The position numbers and the translations under genes were made by a program. Positions 6,551 to 6,574 of a stretch of 6,574 nucleotides of DNA are shown piece after piece (positions within the stretch are counted from its first letter, which is position 1; the number at the start of each line of letters is the position of its first letter). The notes beneath the pieces are model-generated. The model was not told where the DNA came from and ran no database searches. It worked only from the letters and a program-made list of their open reading frames with translations. The stretch comes from Clostridiales bacterium (GTDB lineage Bacteria; Bacillota; Desulfitobacteriia; Desulfitobacteriales; Desulfitobacteriaceae), in contig DAHVVW010000126.1 in assembly GCA_027357125.1 (NCBI GenBank), positions 1-6,574 on the forward strand. The letters run 5' to 3'.

Positions 6551-6574
6551 AGCTTTATTAAGATAGATTTATTG

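Noticed and set aside
276..6574. LexA operator (SOS box) in the gaps between genes
   Set aside because: I looked for GAAC-N4-GTTC-like palindromes in the gaps and saw none; the lexA promoter itself is outside the window.

Overview
The window looks like an ordinary chromosomal segment of a moderate-GC, Gram-positive, endospore-forming Firmicute. The lexA end, the SpoVK-type ATPase, the YnbB-type PLP enzyme, strong AGGAGG-type ribosome sites and A/T-rich sigma-A-like promoters all point that way. The association of spoVK, an aluminium-resistance/YnbB protein and lexA is what I recall from Clostridia of the Desulfitobacterium/Desulfosporosinus type. The genus is an inference, because no search was run.

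Layout. The left edge carries the last ~90 codons of lexA on the + strand. It converges on a block of five complete minus-strand genes, and one hairpin (287-331) can terminate transcription from both sides. In transcription order (right to left) the block is: an insulating hairpin (6524-6550) and a candidate promoter; typA/bipA (ribosome-associated GTPase); a 96-bp gap with a possible hairpin over the next ribosome site; spoVK (CbbX-like AAA+ ATPase); a closely spaced ynbB-type PLP enzyme; a 133-bp gap with a candidate promoter; lepB (type I signal peptidase); a strong terminator whose stem begins inside the lepB coding end; a good sigma-A-like promoter; and ddl (D-Ala-D-Ala ligase).

Likely transcription units are typA(-spoVK-ynbB), lepB alone and ddl alone. 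spoVK-ynbB form the tightest pair. No terminator was seen between typA and spoVK, so read-through is possible. The genes do not form one pathway: translation and stress (typA), sporulation (spoVK), an uncharacterised C-S lyase-like enzyme (ynbB), protein export (lepB), peptidoglycan precursor synthesis (ddl) and the SOS response (lexA).

I found no mobile element, CRISPR array, tRNA, rRNA or clear new system. The most useful observations are a probable mis-set start of the PLP enzyme (a consensus ribosome site lies inside the longer reading frame), mutually exclusive hairpins in the spoVK leader, and a compact terminator-promoter boundary between lepB and ddl. No gap between genes exceeds 300 bases.
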